DNA of 64,000 bases from Sweltsa coloradensis (lineage: Eukaryota; Arthropoda; Insecta; Plecoptera; Chloroperlidae). The notes beneath the pieces are model-generated. The model saw only the letters and a program-made list of their open reading frames with translations, searched no databases and was not told the DNA's origin. The translations under genes were made by a program, and so were the position numbers. The stretch lies in assembly GCA_024449915.1 (NCBI GenBank), contig JAMZAV010000793.1, positions 209,383 through 273,382 on the forward strand. The letters are read 5' to 3'. This document shows, piece by piece, positions 1 through 13,366 of the stretch (the stretch's first letter is position 1; each line of letters starts with the position of its first letter).

Positions 1-545
1 TTTCGAGTGGGGGGGGAACAACAAATCTGCTGCCAAGCACGGGGGGTTTGGGGGGCAGAGCCCCCCAACTACAGCGCCGCAGGCGAAAATTTTGAAAATT
101 AGGTTTTTAGAGTGTGTTTGGTGCGTTCTAGAAAAAAATCGTGGGCTGAATGCAATACCACATTAATGTATTTTTTGTACAGTAAAAACTATAAAACTAT
201 AAATAAAATTGGAATATGCTACAACCATTGAATATGCATAGGCTTATCATTGATCACGTCCAACAATAATAGGATTGTCGAAATTGTTGGTCATAAAGGT
301 AAGGGAAAGGGAAGTGGAGAATACACTGCAGACGTGCCAAAACAAGTCATTATCAGTAAGTATAATGGATTAAAATCACTATTAATAGTCTTATCACTTA
401 AAATTCGTTATTCAGAATTTGTTTCCGTGCGTATTTTCAGCGAGACTGAATTTCTAAGATTCTGAAGTGGGGGGGTCACGGTAAAAAGTGGGGGGGGGGG
501 GAAATTCCCCCCATTCCCCCCCCCCTTCCTACGCGCCTGGGGACG
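1..545. repeat. Probable mobile-element remnant with poly-G/poly-C ends
   Basis: The left part (about 1-110) has G runs with an adjacent inverted ggggggcag/agcccccc structure and gcgccgcaggcg. The right part (465-540) has a G13 run followed by ggaaattcccccc and a C10 run. G- and C-rich blocks flanking an AT-rich 350 bp core resemble a non-autonomous element. An unrecognised frame of 71 codons (250-465) lies between. No transposase motif is visible, so the assignment to a mobile element is inferential. Confidence 0.35.
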
Positions 546-3500
546 AATGAGTTTATGCCCAGTCACAGAAATCTTGTTGTCTGCTCGTATTTCGTATATG
601 CATGGTTTCCAAAAGTAAATTTGGTGTAGCTTTATACGTATCAATTTTGAAAACGATTCTATTGGAGGTCCTACAATGTAAATAAAAGTACGTAGTGTTG
701 AAATTTAAACTCCCGTCAACGATGTGACATGACATTCTGTTGTTTTCTCAAATTTCGTTTAATCCTAATGTGGGTGTGCGAATTATATTGTAAGTTTGTA
801 ACCTGATAAATGAAATAAAATAGATAAGATTGATAGCTACACAAATACAGGGAAGAATCACCAAAGAATATCCGGGGTAGAATGGTGTGGGTGTAGAATA
901 CCATTTAACTTTGGGCGGAAGTCAACTGAGTGAAGAAAATGCTGAATACAAAGTTTCTCGTTTTTCGTCTAAAAGTAAAAAATAATATTTATACTACAAT
1001 ACAAAAACAAAAGGAGCTAATAAATTGTGTTTTTAAGTTTTCAACATCTTTCCTACCCAAGTTTCCAAATAAACTTTTCTCCTCGAATATGTATCCCCCT
1101 CTTCCTAAGGGAGAATGGGACGAAAAAACTCATTTAAAATAAAGCCAAGGAAGCATTAAAAGAGCTTATTATAATGGCATAACTCTACTTCTCAACCTCC
1201 CCCCTAATAACTCGCGAAGAAGGTCCCATCAACGATAGACCGCGGCGCATTAGAATATCTTGTCAAGAGTGGAGAAAACGAAACGAAACTCGACGGATTC
1301 ATTATGCGAAAAGTTGTTCTACTTTTACTTTTTGGGCAGCTTCATTTAGTCCAGAATGTATTAATTTTTATATTTTAACTTATTTATTTGGGTTTTAAAA
1401 AAGTATATTCAATTTTATATGATGAAGTATGCAATATGAACGCCATAATAATAACTTTTTATCACGCATTTATTATAGACAAAAATTGATTTCCGATGAA
1501 GGTCGAGGGGGTGGGCCAATTTAGACATCTCATCTACAACTACCATTCATTGTAAAAACAAGTTGCAATTACAGATATAACCATATCCTGCTTAATTTTC
1601 AACATTTCTCACTCTATTTTCTTTTTGTTACTGAAATTCAAAGTTTTATATAGTGTACCAGCCATGAAAAATAAAAATAAGTCGCGTCCGAAGGCGAGAA
1701 TGTATACATAATGTATTTCCATAAAATTCTCTTACGGTATCTTAGCGGATGTAAAAGCTTGCTAATAATTCATCGCCGAGTCAAAAGCTTCACGGCTCTT
1801 AAGACGGCGCGAGGTGAAAAAGTTCATCACATAAGCGGATTATTTTAGCAGCCCTTTGTTGCTTGCTCTCTATCCCCCTACCAGCTTAACTGTCGCCTCC
1901 GCAAGAGCCACTTCAATTACGTAAAAACTCGGCGTTTTACGCCCAAACTCATCAAGCGAGCCGTGAAAACTAACACCACTTTGCATAAAGCTGCCAGAAA
2001 CATTGATAAAACAACTCACGCAGGTAATAGCTGCATTAAAATTACATTCATGCACCTTGATGCTTTGTTATCAACCCCTCGACATCTTTATTTTAGGCAG
2101 ACTAATTAAATAAACCAGTTATCCTAACAATAAGTAAAGAACAGAAGTCTAGACAAAGAAAATTCACCCAACTTGTTTGTTATACCCGATAAATAAAGTT
2201 TTAATGAGTCAATCATTTTAAACTAATACAAAATACAGGTGTACATCACAATAGTATATTTGTTGATTATAGTTAATCAGGGTGTTATGCCGCGAATACA
2301 GAATACACCCATTTTAAGGGAGACAAATATGCAGTTGTCCTTAAATTTACTATGCCATTAAAATTTCTTAACATTTTGTTAAAGTAACCCAGTGCTGCAT
2401 GGTTTAAACTGCACATACACAGTTATACATCTCAGTACGCATTTTACATTCATACACGTTTATTTACAATCGTTAATATTAGTAAACAGTAATCAAGTTA
2501 GATGGTGCACACATAATTCGCGAAACAAAAATTGCATGCATATTATTGGCTTTCGTAAGAAGTGTATTTGTTTTGAAATGCAAACGGGTGGTTATTTGAC
2601 TTTGACCCCCGCGGAAGATTAAGAGAATGAAACGGGTGGAGGCGCGATGACACCCCAACTGCGAGGGATGATCAGCAAGAAGCCGTTTGAAAACCACCCG
2701 CAGTTGATTGATTCCTTACCGGATGATGTGGGGTTTGTCTTCGGAAGCCGTCGACTTACACTGACGTTCCATCCGCGAATCAAACGAATAGAAATAAATA
2801 CACCCACGCAGAACACTTGTAACCGCTTTCATTCATCTCGACAAAGAAAGCAAGCTTCTCTAAATTATTTACACGTCCGCCACGAACAGCTTACGGATGC
2901 CGTTTTTGAATACGCAATGCAAGCGGGAGTGAAAAATAAATATGTGGAGATGTTTCCGTGTTATAGCACCCCTACCCCAATACAACAGAACTGGTCTCCC
3001 ACGCAGAGGATAATTCCAGTCTAGCCTCGAGTCTTGTGCAGCGAGCTTGGCGTGGGACGGAAATCATTACAACCGAGATAAAGAGATAATTGTGGATAAT
3101 TGTGCAGACATATAGAGTTATGTTGGCTGCACGCAGTTCGTTCTCTTGACTTCGTGGAGCTTGGATCTTATTGCATCGTTGTGGCACACTGCACTCGAGC
3201 GTCTCGAATTAATTTGCAAGGTATTATTACTTTGTAAATTGTAAGGTTGTATTATTATAACAATGTATTGGGGTGATACGAGTTGTGTTAGTGCTTTAAT
3301 AAACATAAATGCCAAGAGCAACAAATATAAATTTAAATAAATTTACATTTATATTTATATACCCAGAGAGCATTTCAACTTTTTCTTCTACGCGTGAAGA
3401 AGCTCATACTAATTGGAATGTATATAATACTAACCCAATGAAGGTGTAAGTAATAATTTATTTTCAAAATATTCCCTATACTATCAGCAGGTGTCGACAA

Positions 3501-6500
3501 ATAGGGATAAACGCCGACTGCATGCACATAACAATGTTCACTTGTATCAAGATCGATTGTCTATTTGTAATACCAACCTAAAATCATACATTGCGAACAC
3601 TAATAAGAGAAGACAATTCCGAACCGAAACCGAATCAACAATAATTATAATAGAATGAACTTATGTGCAAATTAAAAAAATATATCTATATTATTTATAC
3701 AGTGTTGATTTGATGCCTGATCCCGGATCAACAAGGGCCGCTTCCATGGATCATACGCTCTGCAGCGTAAAAGCTGAGAGTGGCCGGAAGGTGGTCCGTG
3801 TACAGTGCATTCAATTTTAAGTAAACAGAATCAGAAAATTAATCTGCAATCTGCAGTAAGCCCTTTTGTTTACAAACACAACAAATTGACGTTATACAGC
3901 CAGTCGCTTCGGCTTTGCATAATTCGCAGACCTGTGACGAACAAGAATGGAACTTTGCTCGCAAGTCGCCTATAAGAAATGGCTCTGGGATCGAACCCGT
4001 CACCCGTGTGATGTGTGTTTGTGTGAGTGAGAGGAGAGGAGAGCGAAATAGAGAGTGAGTTAGCTGCATCGTATGGGCCTAATCTGGCGCAATTAGCTTG
4101 AATGCCCCGTGCGGGCGGACGAACGGACGGACGGGAAGGGTAACTAACAAGCTTCATCCGCAGTGCGGGTCGCGTCCTCTGTCAATCAAAACTCCCAATC
4201 AGCCTTCAATACGAGAGTTATGTTGGCTATCAAAAACATCGGCTGGAGTCCACTCCACACGCCGGTATGTAAGGCGTCTTGCAAATAAGAGAGGCTACAG
4301 CATGTTGGACAATGTTGAATAATCCGCATGTATCCTAGTTAGAAGTTGTTCGGAGATATCACACTTTTCCACATACTAAACAATTATTTTAAACACTTTT
4401 CCAGAGATAGTCAAAATACACGATATAGTATTGGACGGACCAATAGCTGACTAATAGTTTCTAACACATTTATAAATGTTTAAGATGGTGAGCGCATTTC
4501 CAACATAGAAATCCTTTCCATGTGCAACTCATGATGATGACATTAATAATCTGACTGACCATACCATCTACATTTAACTACACCACTAATTTGTTTTAAC
4601 GAGCACAATCATTAATGTGTAAGCAAACAGCCGATATAGAATACAGAAAGTTTGGCAGTGGCAACATGCAAATTAACCCTGTAAGCCGTTAGACACACAA
4701 CGGTACAAGGAGAAGGAACTCTTGTGAATATGTAACTACAGCTATGATATATCACACGCGACAGTTTGTTTTACAGCTAGTGACCGAACTGACCGAAATT
4801 GGCACATTTTACCATTTTCAATTTTGACATACTTCGACTCGACAATTTGTTTGCTTGACTTCGCGCAGCCGCAATGGATGCTCAATATTTCCCTTGATAG
4901 CGATATCTTGTACTTTCCCACACCCGTAGAATCGTGGAATAGGCAGTCACTCTTAAAAAACAGGGTGCATTTACCATGTTATGCATATGGAAAGATCGGT
5001 TGGTTTCTACGATGCCAATATTTGAATAAAACATTGAAAATTAAAATGTGAAATTACATTTAAATTTGTAATTTGTATATAAGGTGGCAATAAGGTTAGC
5101 CGATCGAATTTATGTATATGGAAGCAAGCATCTATAAGGACAATGTTTAGCATTTGAAGTGGCAGAATAATAAACATTAAGCGTGGGTTATGTTGTAAGT
5201 AAGTGTGACAGTCTAGACAAAACGGTTGCTAACTAACCAGTAACACGGAGGCTGATCGCAAATACAAGGCTGGACGGTTGAAATATGAAGTGAAAGGACA
5301 ACAGGTACTCGCATGACCCGATTACTGAGATGAAGTACCAAGTTTATTCTATAAGCCGATAACCACGACTTTAAATACAACTTCGTGCAACAATTTATGT
5401 CTCCTGATGTACCGAGTGAGACACCTGGACAGTTGCAGTTGCACCCCATGCTCTTATATAATCCCCTCTGCCGGCATTTGGACATTTCGAGAAACTTGTC
5501 TCTTATAAAGTTTGAATTGACTAAGATGGATCCCGTGATACGTTTCATGGGCCTGGGGGATTACAGAGTTGTATAAATGTCAGTTTAACCAAGGGCAAAT
5601 CCTAAAGATCTACCTTGCTTGTATCTGACGATTATATCTTGCAGATAACTTGCGCACCAGTTGATCAACTATACTCCCCCTGTTTATTTTATACACGACC
5701 AATGTTAATCAACTGGCTGATAGACTCATCAACTCGCATGGTGGCTGGCTAGACGTTCCCGATTTTCATTTCCCGCTACAATAGTTCATTAAAAATGTGT
5801 TTGCGAGGCTATTTGGTAGGCTATTAGGTGGCCTGATATTGCTCCGCTGAGGGCCATTCTCTCTGCAGGAGGCAGCCGGGTAGGGGAGGATACACGGCGA
5901 CAATGACGGAGCTATCTGTAAATTGCACGGGAGCAGAAGATAACGTCGAGGAAGAACAAAGATAGAGGATGCGAACCGAAGCTTTTCGTTACGAGATGAA
6001 GCAAGGAAAAGCGCACGATGATGCGTGATGAAGATGAAGAAGAAGGAGAAGAAGAAGCTGAACAGCAGGAGTTTGCGAGGTGGGGGGTTAAAGGCACTTA
6101 CACGACTGAGAAAATGAGAAAACAGTCGGTAGGAAATGAGTTAACGTGCAGGCTGAATGAAATGGAAAATATTCACAATGAGAAGACTGAAGAATCTACA
6201 TTTCTTTCGCTTCTGCATAAACCTGAGTCTCGCAAGTTGATAAGCTATTCCCCAACCAGACTTGGAAAGAGTCGAGACGCTAATATTTCATACGAGATGA
6301 TGGAACCGCTATGGTACTACTCGTCTGCTATAACAATGCTGTTAGTGCCACTAATAAGGTATTGTTTGAATGTAGTGATTAGAGTGAGACTGCACCAGTG
6401 CATGCGAAATGAGACCACAGTCCAGACAAGAATACTGTCGCAATTCTAAAAGAGATCAAATTAATTAAATACAATTTCAGATGAATACATTATACAACAA

Positions 6501-6510
6501 AACATATTAT
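546..6510. other. Intronic AT-rich sequence, nothing recognised
   Basis: I see no exon or mobile element. Points seen: an unrecognised 125-codon plus-strand frame (2647-3024); a single B-box-like ggttcgatccc on the minus strand near 3988-3998 without a partner A box; a GA-rich tract at 4020-4056; a cggacgaacggacggacggg run near 4115-4136; and a GAA/GAT repeat at 6018-6057 that yields a low-complexity acidic open frame. Confidence 0.6.
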
Positions 6511-6581
6511 ATGTTAAAGCTATCTAGCAATTAGCTTCCTTTCCATATGTTGAAGCTATGTAGCAATTAGCTTCCTTCCTT
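6511..6581 (+). repeat. Two-copy direct repeat, period about 37 bp
   Basis: Two adjacent similar units each contain an atgttgaagctat-like segment followed by tagcaattagcttcctt. Each carries a CAATTAG homeodomain-type core. It could be a chance microduplication or a paired binding site. Confidence 0.6.
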
Positions 6582-7028
6582 GTTGCAAAATATGCTACCT
6601 TTGTTACTTTCGATAGTTATTTTATACAAACAAACTATTCATTAATGTATGCATTCATTATTTAGCATTGATTAATGGTACTTTCTGGATAAATTATTTC
6701 ACTAAAATGGATAAATAATCGTTTATTGACTATATACCTATCTATATTAATGCCAGAGAAAGTGTGTATATGAATTTAATGTAATATTATACGCACCACT
6801 GAAAATAACTTGCACACGATCAATGTTTTTCGAACAAGCTTTAGTTTCGCCCAGGGGGTCAGGTAGAGATTACTCGCATCGTTCCAATAGACAGCAGCGA
6901 AGAAGACAATGGGATGAAAACGGTAATGGCAAGAGCAGCGATGAAAAATGATGATGACACCTAGATGTGAATAGTTGCAGAGTAAAAATACGAATAATGT
7001 GGAAGACGAGGAAGAACGTAGAAGGTGA

Positions 7029-7054
7029 GGGGACGAAGTGAGGGGAGGGAGGGG
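7029..7054 (+). other. G-quadruplex-type motif
   Basis: Four G runs (7029-7032, 7042-7045, 7047-7049, 7051-7054) with loops of 9, 1 and 1 bases fit a relaxed quadruplex pattern. The G-rich strand is the template strand of hth. Confidence 0.45.
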
Positions 7055-8335
7055 TGGTGGCCTATCAAGACATATGCAAGACGCTGAGGGAATTGCGAGA
7101 TGGGAGGAAGGTCATCAGCAAAGTTATCACAGGGAAATGGAATTGCAAAAAAACTCGAAGGGGGTGTCGCACGGTTGAACATGGGGTGGTATGGCCCTAA
7201 ACTTGAATGATGATGACTTTTGACGTCGAAGACGCTTTTTAACTTAGCCATTATTATACCAAGAAGCCATGAACAGGTAGTTCATCTAAAATCTACTTCG
7301 AACACATTTGAGTTATGAATTCATTGGTTTGATCTCATCTGTTTGGGGTGAGTGGACTTGGAAATGTACGGGAGTGTTTATATCCCATCGAAATAAAACA
7401 CAGGGATGTTCAATACCTTTTCAAATTAACACCTGTAGCCCTTTACTCAATGTTTGCTAACAGTTTACTACCTAGCACCTATATTTAATAACGAGCCGTA
7501 ACCCACGTGACAGCAACAATTCAGACCAAAAAAGTAAAGACGAAGGATTACCTGAAATAACCCAGCGGGGAATCATTAACGACCTTGAATCATCAACTTG
7601 GGAAAACAGTTGATATAAATTACTGCGTGTTACCATATTAATAAATTTTGTTTTATTTACTTCAGTGTAGGCTTTAACTGATATCATTTTTTATACGTAT
7701 ACTTTCTGAAGGAAAAGTCAAATTATGAAAGGGGTACACATTTTCTACTTGTTGTGATTATACAGCGTAGGCTTATTGCAGCCCCATGTATAATACGGAA
7801 CACGGATTAATAATTGATGTCCGACGCTCGCTTAGGCAATTAGCTAGGCAGTGTAATTAGTGCAAATTGTTTCCCGTGCTGCAAAACAAAGACTCAAATC
7901 GTTTCCCTTGCATATCTGAGCAGTGCGTACTGCGTAGTACTCATCTACACCACCAGCGTCGCTGTTCTCACTATTTAATCACGAATTAAATTAATCAAAA
8001 CGTACCATTTCTAGACATTATTTTGGAAATATGTACGAGAGGGAGTGTATATAATCAACTAGAGATAGGGACTATGTGTAATTTTAACAAATTGGTTTCC
8101 TACCCGCCTAATTATGAATCGAATACGCGAGCCCTGAGTACGATGAAGAAGCTAACGCATAATCCACATGATACGGCCTTTTTCTACATTAAAAGGCAAT
8201 GACGTAAGTCGTAAATTTTCCAAAGACAGCTAATATACACGAATCCCTGACTATACTTAAATATTAACACACAAATTACTTTGCAGTATTCTTGAGGCTA
8301 GGAGAGGGGTTGTAAATGTTTGGGACGACAACTCT

Positions 8336-8490
8336 ACCGCCTTGACCCACAAAACTCGTCCGCGAACTTAGCCGATATCTTGCGAGCGAAGACGCCAGGC
8401 GTCGTAAAACAGAGTCGATGCGCCATCACCGGCCGTCGGATTCTACTAAACGCTAAGACAATGTCGCCGTAACGACGCTCCCAACCGATA
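8336..8490. other. CpG-rich block, open on the hth strand
   Basis: About 155 bp is markedly richer in GC and CpG than its surroundings. It is open in one minus-strand frame (part of 8334-8630) encoding a basic segment with FSRIRRPVMAHR and FTTPGVFARK. I recognise no family and see no convincing splice pair, so a conserved non-coding element or CpG island is at least as likely as an exon. Confidence 0.3.
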
Positions 8491-9352
8491 AAATGTGACT
8501 GACAAGGAAAACTGCGAGAACACCGAATTAAAGAATCATTATTTGCAAAAACAATTCCTTCTGCGCTGGACGAGCACACACCTACAACACCCGTGTATAC
8601 ATATTTATGATCAAAGTTGTACTTCTTCAACAGTAAACATTTTTAAATATAGTTGTAATTTAATCATTATTTCATTAATTTGAAATGTAACCGTGCTGTT
8701 CATGCGACGAGGCTGCTCGTGTCGACGCGTGATGTTGGGCGAACTGCCGGTTGGAGAAAGATAAGAAACATTGAACGAAATCTGCATTTTCCAGGCGAGG
8801 GTTGCGTTTTAACATTCATCATGTACACAGTGCTAAGACGACTATTGGACCATCGCTTGTATAAAGCGTGCAGAAAGTGCGAAGTTGTGTAATTGCCGTT
8901 CCTATACATTTATCAGAAGCGCGGTATGTATGGTGAGCGAGAAAGAGAGAGGGGTGGATCGAGGGTGCGGGAGCTGTGTTCAAGGGGAGACGCATAAATG
9001 GAAAACGGATTGATTAATCGTTGTAATTACCGATCAGCTTTTCAAGCTAATTAGATACCCTCCTCTAGGCGTATCTGGCCACCCCTCAGGGCAGGCCCGC
9101 ACAATGGCGTCCAAATGAGATTATTTGCTGAAAATGGCGATCTGCTAGGGAGGCAAGGGGTAGTGTGTGCGGTGTGGGGTGTTTGTACAGACAAGAAGAC
9201 AGACAAACATTCCATTGTTTGAGAGCAAAGAATTGATTGCCATGGGTACAGTCGGATGTGGGAGAAAAGTAAGAGACCACTTGCCTTGGGGATGATGATT
9301 ATAGGGCTGTTGGGGTTAGGTTGGGGATGACTTATATAACATGTGGTTCTGG

Positions 9353-9362
9353 ATCACGTGAT
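9353..9362. promoter_or_regulatory. Palindromic E-box ATCACGTGAT
   Basis: A perfect 10 bp palindrome with a CACGTG core in TCACGTGA context, the type bound by Mitf/TFE/USF bHLH-zipper proteins. The site is seen directly; function is inferred from motif knowledge alone. Confidence 0.35.
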
Positions 9363-10824
9363 GCCTAGAAACTAATTCCACGTGGCTTGCCAGCGCGACG
9401 AGTGAAAATGAACATTTTTATAAAAAAAAAAACTTATCGTTCCTGATTGACAAATTTCCCTTTTTAGTCAAGTTCTGTGTATGAAAAAGTGAAGTGATTC
9501 ATTCAAATAAACATGTAAAAGAAAAGGTACCTATTTTGTGAAAATGGTTAATTCCATAATGTCCAAGGTCAATCATAAGTTTCATAAAAGGTTGTCAAGT
9601 GGACCACTGACTTTTTCAGTCAAGGGATAAAACTTTAGTTGAATACGTTTATTGGCTTTCGAATTATTATTGATAGTGCATTGTCTGACTTTCAAGCATG
9701 GAGTTACACCGGCAAGCTGGAAACATGTGGGTTAGGTTTGCCAGGGAGTGTGGGTGAGTGGATGCAATCTTGCAGGAGAGGAGACTAGACGCGGACTTAC
9801 GATGTGTTTGATTACTCTGAGGGGGTGGGTGGAAGGGGGTAGCAGCTGTTTTCTCACGGCCGTAATCACCCCTTCCCATTCCCCTGCCCCAACTCCCAAA
9901 AGACAATCAAATGATCAACCTATTCCCATGACGTTGTCCGTGATTGTTGGAGAAACAGAAAACAGAAACCAACTAAAGGTAATTATGATGAGTGAGGGAG
10001 TTGGGGAACAAGGGTTCATTTGCTTTCCTTGTGTTTTCATTACGTTTTAGCGAAATCAGCTATGTACCTATCAACCACAGAGCTCCTAGCGCTGCATTCC
10101 AATATCTCACAGAAAGAGAAAATTATCTTTGTATACTGTTGAGTTTCTCATTAAAAACACATCTCTACATCGTTCGCAAAATTTATTGCCATATTTAAAA
10201 ATTGCGTATAAGCTAAACTCACAACGAGGCCTATAATAATAATAACGTTAGATTATCATTATCACTGATATTTTCTAGTTTTAGAGTAAGTATATCTAGA
10301 TATAAAATATGTCACGTATAACGACTTTGTGTGCACCTCACACAAAGACCCATAACTTAAGTTGATCTAAATGTCAGATTGACGAGTGAGTAAACAAATA
10401 TCGGACATGCACATATCATAAAATAACCAAATCATCACTCATCGTTGCGTTTATAGCTTACACAGCGCTTGCCATTCGGATAGTCAATTGTTTTCACTTT
10501 TCTTTATCTACAGTTTGTCAACACATCCTAGCAAACAACACTTGTGGACAGTGCGTTTTTACTTGTACGCAATTAAACTTATAATGCATGTACAGTACGT
10601 ACTGTTTACGAGTGGGATTATCATCTGTTGATCACAAAGTCAAGTAGCTTCCCATGTATCCACTAAATCCACAACACAAACATCTAAATCGCCAACAACA
10701 TTTCCACATAGAAACAACGCAGAAAACTCTGAACTCTTTGATCTAGGCATTCAAGAGTGCAAGTGTATGTGTATAATTCTCCCTGCTGTTGCTAGCCAAT
10801 TATCTCTAGTGTTGCAATGCCCGC

Positions 10825-10905
10825 GTTTCCCTCCTCAGTCGCGTCGCATCGCAAGGCCTCGTCCCCGTCTTCGGGACACCTCCCGACGTCCTCGACGCTA
10901 ACCAT
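10825..10905. other. GC-rich block, possible regulatory element
   Basis: An 80 bp block with many CpGs (cgcgtcgcatcgcaagg, cgtccccgtcttcggg, ctcctcgacgc) in AT-rich DNA. A plus-strand acceptor-like cctcctcag precedes it, but no matching donor follows and the translation matches nothing I know. Confidence 0.3.
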
Positions 10906-11612
10906 GCAAGTTACTTTGTGATTTGTGTTCAATTAACGCTGTGACATTTTCTGTATTCTGGCAACCTAGAATGTGTTTTAGGGGTATTTCTTTCTTGGCA
11001 GAGTTTAGTAATAAATTGCATAGCTTGGCAGTACCATTATTTTACTCGGTAATTAGGTAACAGGTGGATACTACCTCAAGTAAAAACATTTACCCTATAC
11101 AACGATTAGTGTAGGTAGTAGACAATGATTTAGATCTTATTTCATATAAACAGCGTTGTCAAATATAATTTTATCCCTGACTTGCCGCGGATATACTTAT
11201 AATCTACAGTAGAACTGACAGAATGGAACCCATTCAAAGTATACGTCCACATAGACCAATTTTGTCTTTAATAGTTTCTGGCCAAAGTGTGGTGTTAGAA
11301 GGTGTGAGTAGTGCCAGTAAAGCAGCGCTAAGATCTTCACGACAGTTAGTATAGTTGGTGGGTTGAGCGACTATCGACTGCCCAACAACAAACCGCTATA
11401 TAGCGTCGTCCGGTATAAATATACACACACGCCAACTTTAAAATACGATCCTCAGATTGCTCCACATCAATTAGTTGGTAACTTAGTAACCCTCACGGAA
11501 AGATTTTTTAAAAGAGATAGAAAAATAACGTGCAGAAAAAGTGTTCCTAAAAATAACTCTGGATTCCACCCGATTAATCACTTTGCTACATTGGGAGACG
11601 GAAATAGTCAGA

Positions 11613-11630
11613 GAGAGAGTGATCTCTCTC
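11613..11630. promoter_or_regulatory. GAGAG/CTCTC inverted repeat beside the exon donor
   Basis: GAGAGAG and CTCTCTC arms flank TGAT, about 40 bp inside the intron from the 11673 donor. GAGAG is the core bound by Trl/GAGA factor in Drosophila, and hth is a Polycomb/Trithorax target there. The small hairpin could also affect splicing. Both roles are speculative. Confidence 0.25.
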
Positions 11631-11672
11631 GCTCACACCCGAATTATGAGAAGAACTGATGGTTGCACTTAC

Positions 11673-11749
11673 CAGTTATTGACTTGAAGGATGGTTAGGC
11701 CCGTATCCTGCGCTAGCTGCTTCTTCTGGTCTTCTGAAGGGTACGGATG
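11673..11749 (-). CDS. hth: hth internal exon: TALE loop, helix 2 and start of helix 3
   Basis: This 77 bp exon encodes HPYPSEDQKKQLAQDTGLT followed by ILQVNN and the first two bases of a Trp codon (phase 2). The acceptor is ctttctag and the donor gtaagt. HPYPSEDQ contains the PYP of the three-amino-acid loop extension that defines TALE homeodomains. KKQLAQDTGLT is helix 2 and the turn, and ILQVNNW opens the DNA-recognition helix. The split Trp should be followed by FINARRR in the next exon; I searched 1-11672 on the minus strand for it and did not find it, so that intron extends beyond the window. If the donor were skipped, the reading frame would stop at once (TGG then TAA), so an unspliced product would have half a homeodomain. 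Confidence 0.98.
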
Positions 11750-13354
11750 CTAGAAAGAGAAAGAAAACATTGATACCATGTGCATCAAACAAACTATTTC
11801 TAAATGTTTACACTTTTGGTAAAAAGTCCTTAAAAATGTGCCAGACATATAATTTGTACGTATTAGGTCGGTTGGAAAAATTAGACACAGAAGTTTGAAA
11901 AGAGTTGCACAAACACGTTTTGAATATTGCTTCGACAATCATAGGGGCTCTGGTCAAGTGGTTGATTAATGTATTTGAACGTTGAAGCACTTGTGAACTT
12001 TACAGGGACATGCATGCAGAACGCGGGTAGTCTGTAATCTCTGAACGCAGGTCCTGCTAGGGATGCTCTCGTAAGACGCAGAGTTATCTGCTGGGGAGAC
12101 GTAACAATGAAAACATTGCTTTTTAACGTTCTCCGTCCAACGCGCCATAAAACACTGCCATGATGATAACAGCAAAGGGGACGGACGAAAAAACGACATA
12201 TAGGTCGTAAAATCGGTCCCAACAGGTGAATACATCGCCAATAACAAAGGCATTGAAACACGATATTTCACAACAATAAGGCCACAACGCACGCAGCGAT
12301 AGGGAACCAACCCCTCCCTCCCTTACTGTGGACGGGTATTACCTTCCGTACTAATTACGCACTCGTCCTTGCCACAAGTGGTCTTGATTTCATGGGAGGA
12401 TTACAAAGGAGCGAAACCTGATCAGTGCACTCCGAAGGGTATAGTTGTTTTTTGTTCATCATCAGGATCAGATAATGTCATTGGGTGCCAGGTTACACAT
12501 GAAATTCGTATTACAGGAGTTGATCGTGGAAAAACCTGTTATGTCTCTAAATTATATTTCTCTCTTCTTCACACAAAACATATTATGAGTAAATTACCGC
12601 ACTGTTTACTTCGTTTGCCTGATTTAGGTAAAGTCACTCAGTAGTTAATTCTTCTACATATTTAAAATATTGACAACTATTGAAGAGCTCCCCGTAACAA
12701 GGATGAATAATATGCCATTTTTGTCGAAAAATGTTTTGATCAACGAATACGTTACACATAGTGGTGAAAACTGCGTGCAAAAAAACATTAAATCTGTAAT
12801 ACATTAGTTTTTGGCTTCTCCTCGACACTTTCATTTTGAATATTCATCCTTATTCTGGGGAGCTCTTCAATTACTTCTGTAACAGTCTTATTTTTTTTCA
12901 AAGCCGATAAATAAACATTTGAAAATATAAACTCGGACTGATGTCCTGTATTCAAAAGTATATATTTTAAAATGTGCAAATACTGAACAAAGATGAAAAT
13001 GTGTTTGCATAATGAAAAGAATGGTCCCATTTAACTTTTATGTCATTAACGGCAATGAATTTTTAGCCGAAAATAAAGCTCTTTAAATGGTAGTTCATAA
13101 CTCAAATACAATGAATGCAAAGTTAAGTAAATAATCCGAAATAGTCACCATCTCATTCGGGATTCCATCAAAATGACGTGATTTAAATCGAGAATACTCC
13201 TGGTTTGAGTGAATATCAACCACGGGCGTCCAACTAACACACTTCCCATTAGTTCGGAAGCGATGATTGGTTGTCAAAACGCCAGTTCACAGGGATGGTT
13301 CGTTATCAAGAAGAACAAAACGGGTGAAATGAACTGTCATCAGCAGTAGCAGAG

Positions 13355-13366
13355 GGTCACGTGACC
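13355..13366. promoter_or_regulatory. Perfect 12 bp palindrome GGTCACGTGACC
   Basis: The core GTCACGTGAC matches the bHLH-zipper (TFEB/Mitf, CLEAR-type) consensus, and the half-sites GGTCA also resemble a nuclear-receptor half-site. It lies in a GC-rich patch (13340-13430) with a nearby GCCAATCGG (CCAAT). Motif only; no functional evidence. Confidence 0.4.

Larger units (their letters stand above)
1..11672 (-). other. Partial hth intron downstream of the TALE-loop exon
   Basis: This is at least 11.7 kb of intron after the phase 2 donor at 11672. The exon expected next (recognition-helix residues FINARRR and VQPMIDQ) is not present on the minus strand of this stretch, so the intron continues to the left. 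It holds G-rich repeat ends (1-545), a small tandem duplication, CpG-rich blocks and palindromic E-boxes. Confidence 0.85.
6582..11672. other. Intronic sequence with G-rich, CpG-rich and E-box patches
   Basis: Apart from the features listed separately, this stretch is AT-rich and unrecognised. Between 9000 and 9060 several homeodomain-type cores cluster (gattgattaatc, taattacc, ctaattag), which suggests but does not show regulatory sequence. No coding sequence is supported. Confidence 0.5.

Noticed and set aside
40..545. 71-codon frame at 250-465 between G-rich ends as a transposon protein
   Set aside because: Too short and without transposase or zinc-finger motifs.
2647..3024. 125-codon open frame, plus strand
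   Set aside because: No family resemblance and no supporting promoter or splice signals; lies in an hth intron on the opposite strand.
3955..4015. tRNA gene on the minus strand
   Set aside because: An isolated ggttcgatccc with no A box or cloverleaf.
6018..6449. 143-codon plus-strand frame starting with an acidic run
   Set aside because: The start is a GAA/GAT simple repeat and the rest shows no domain.
1..11672. Next hth exon (FINARRR, VQPMIDQ)
   Set aside because: Scanned for the complement of the conserved codons, especially around atcat words; no match, so the exon must lie outside the window.
12369..12644. 91-codon plus-strand frame
   Set aside because: No recognisable motif; probably fortuitous.
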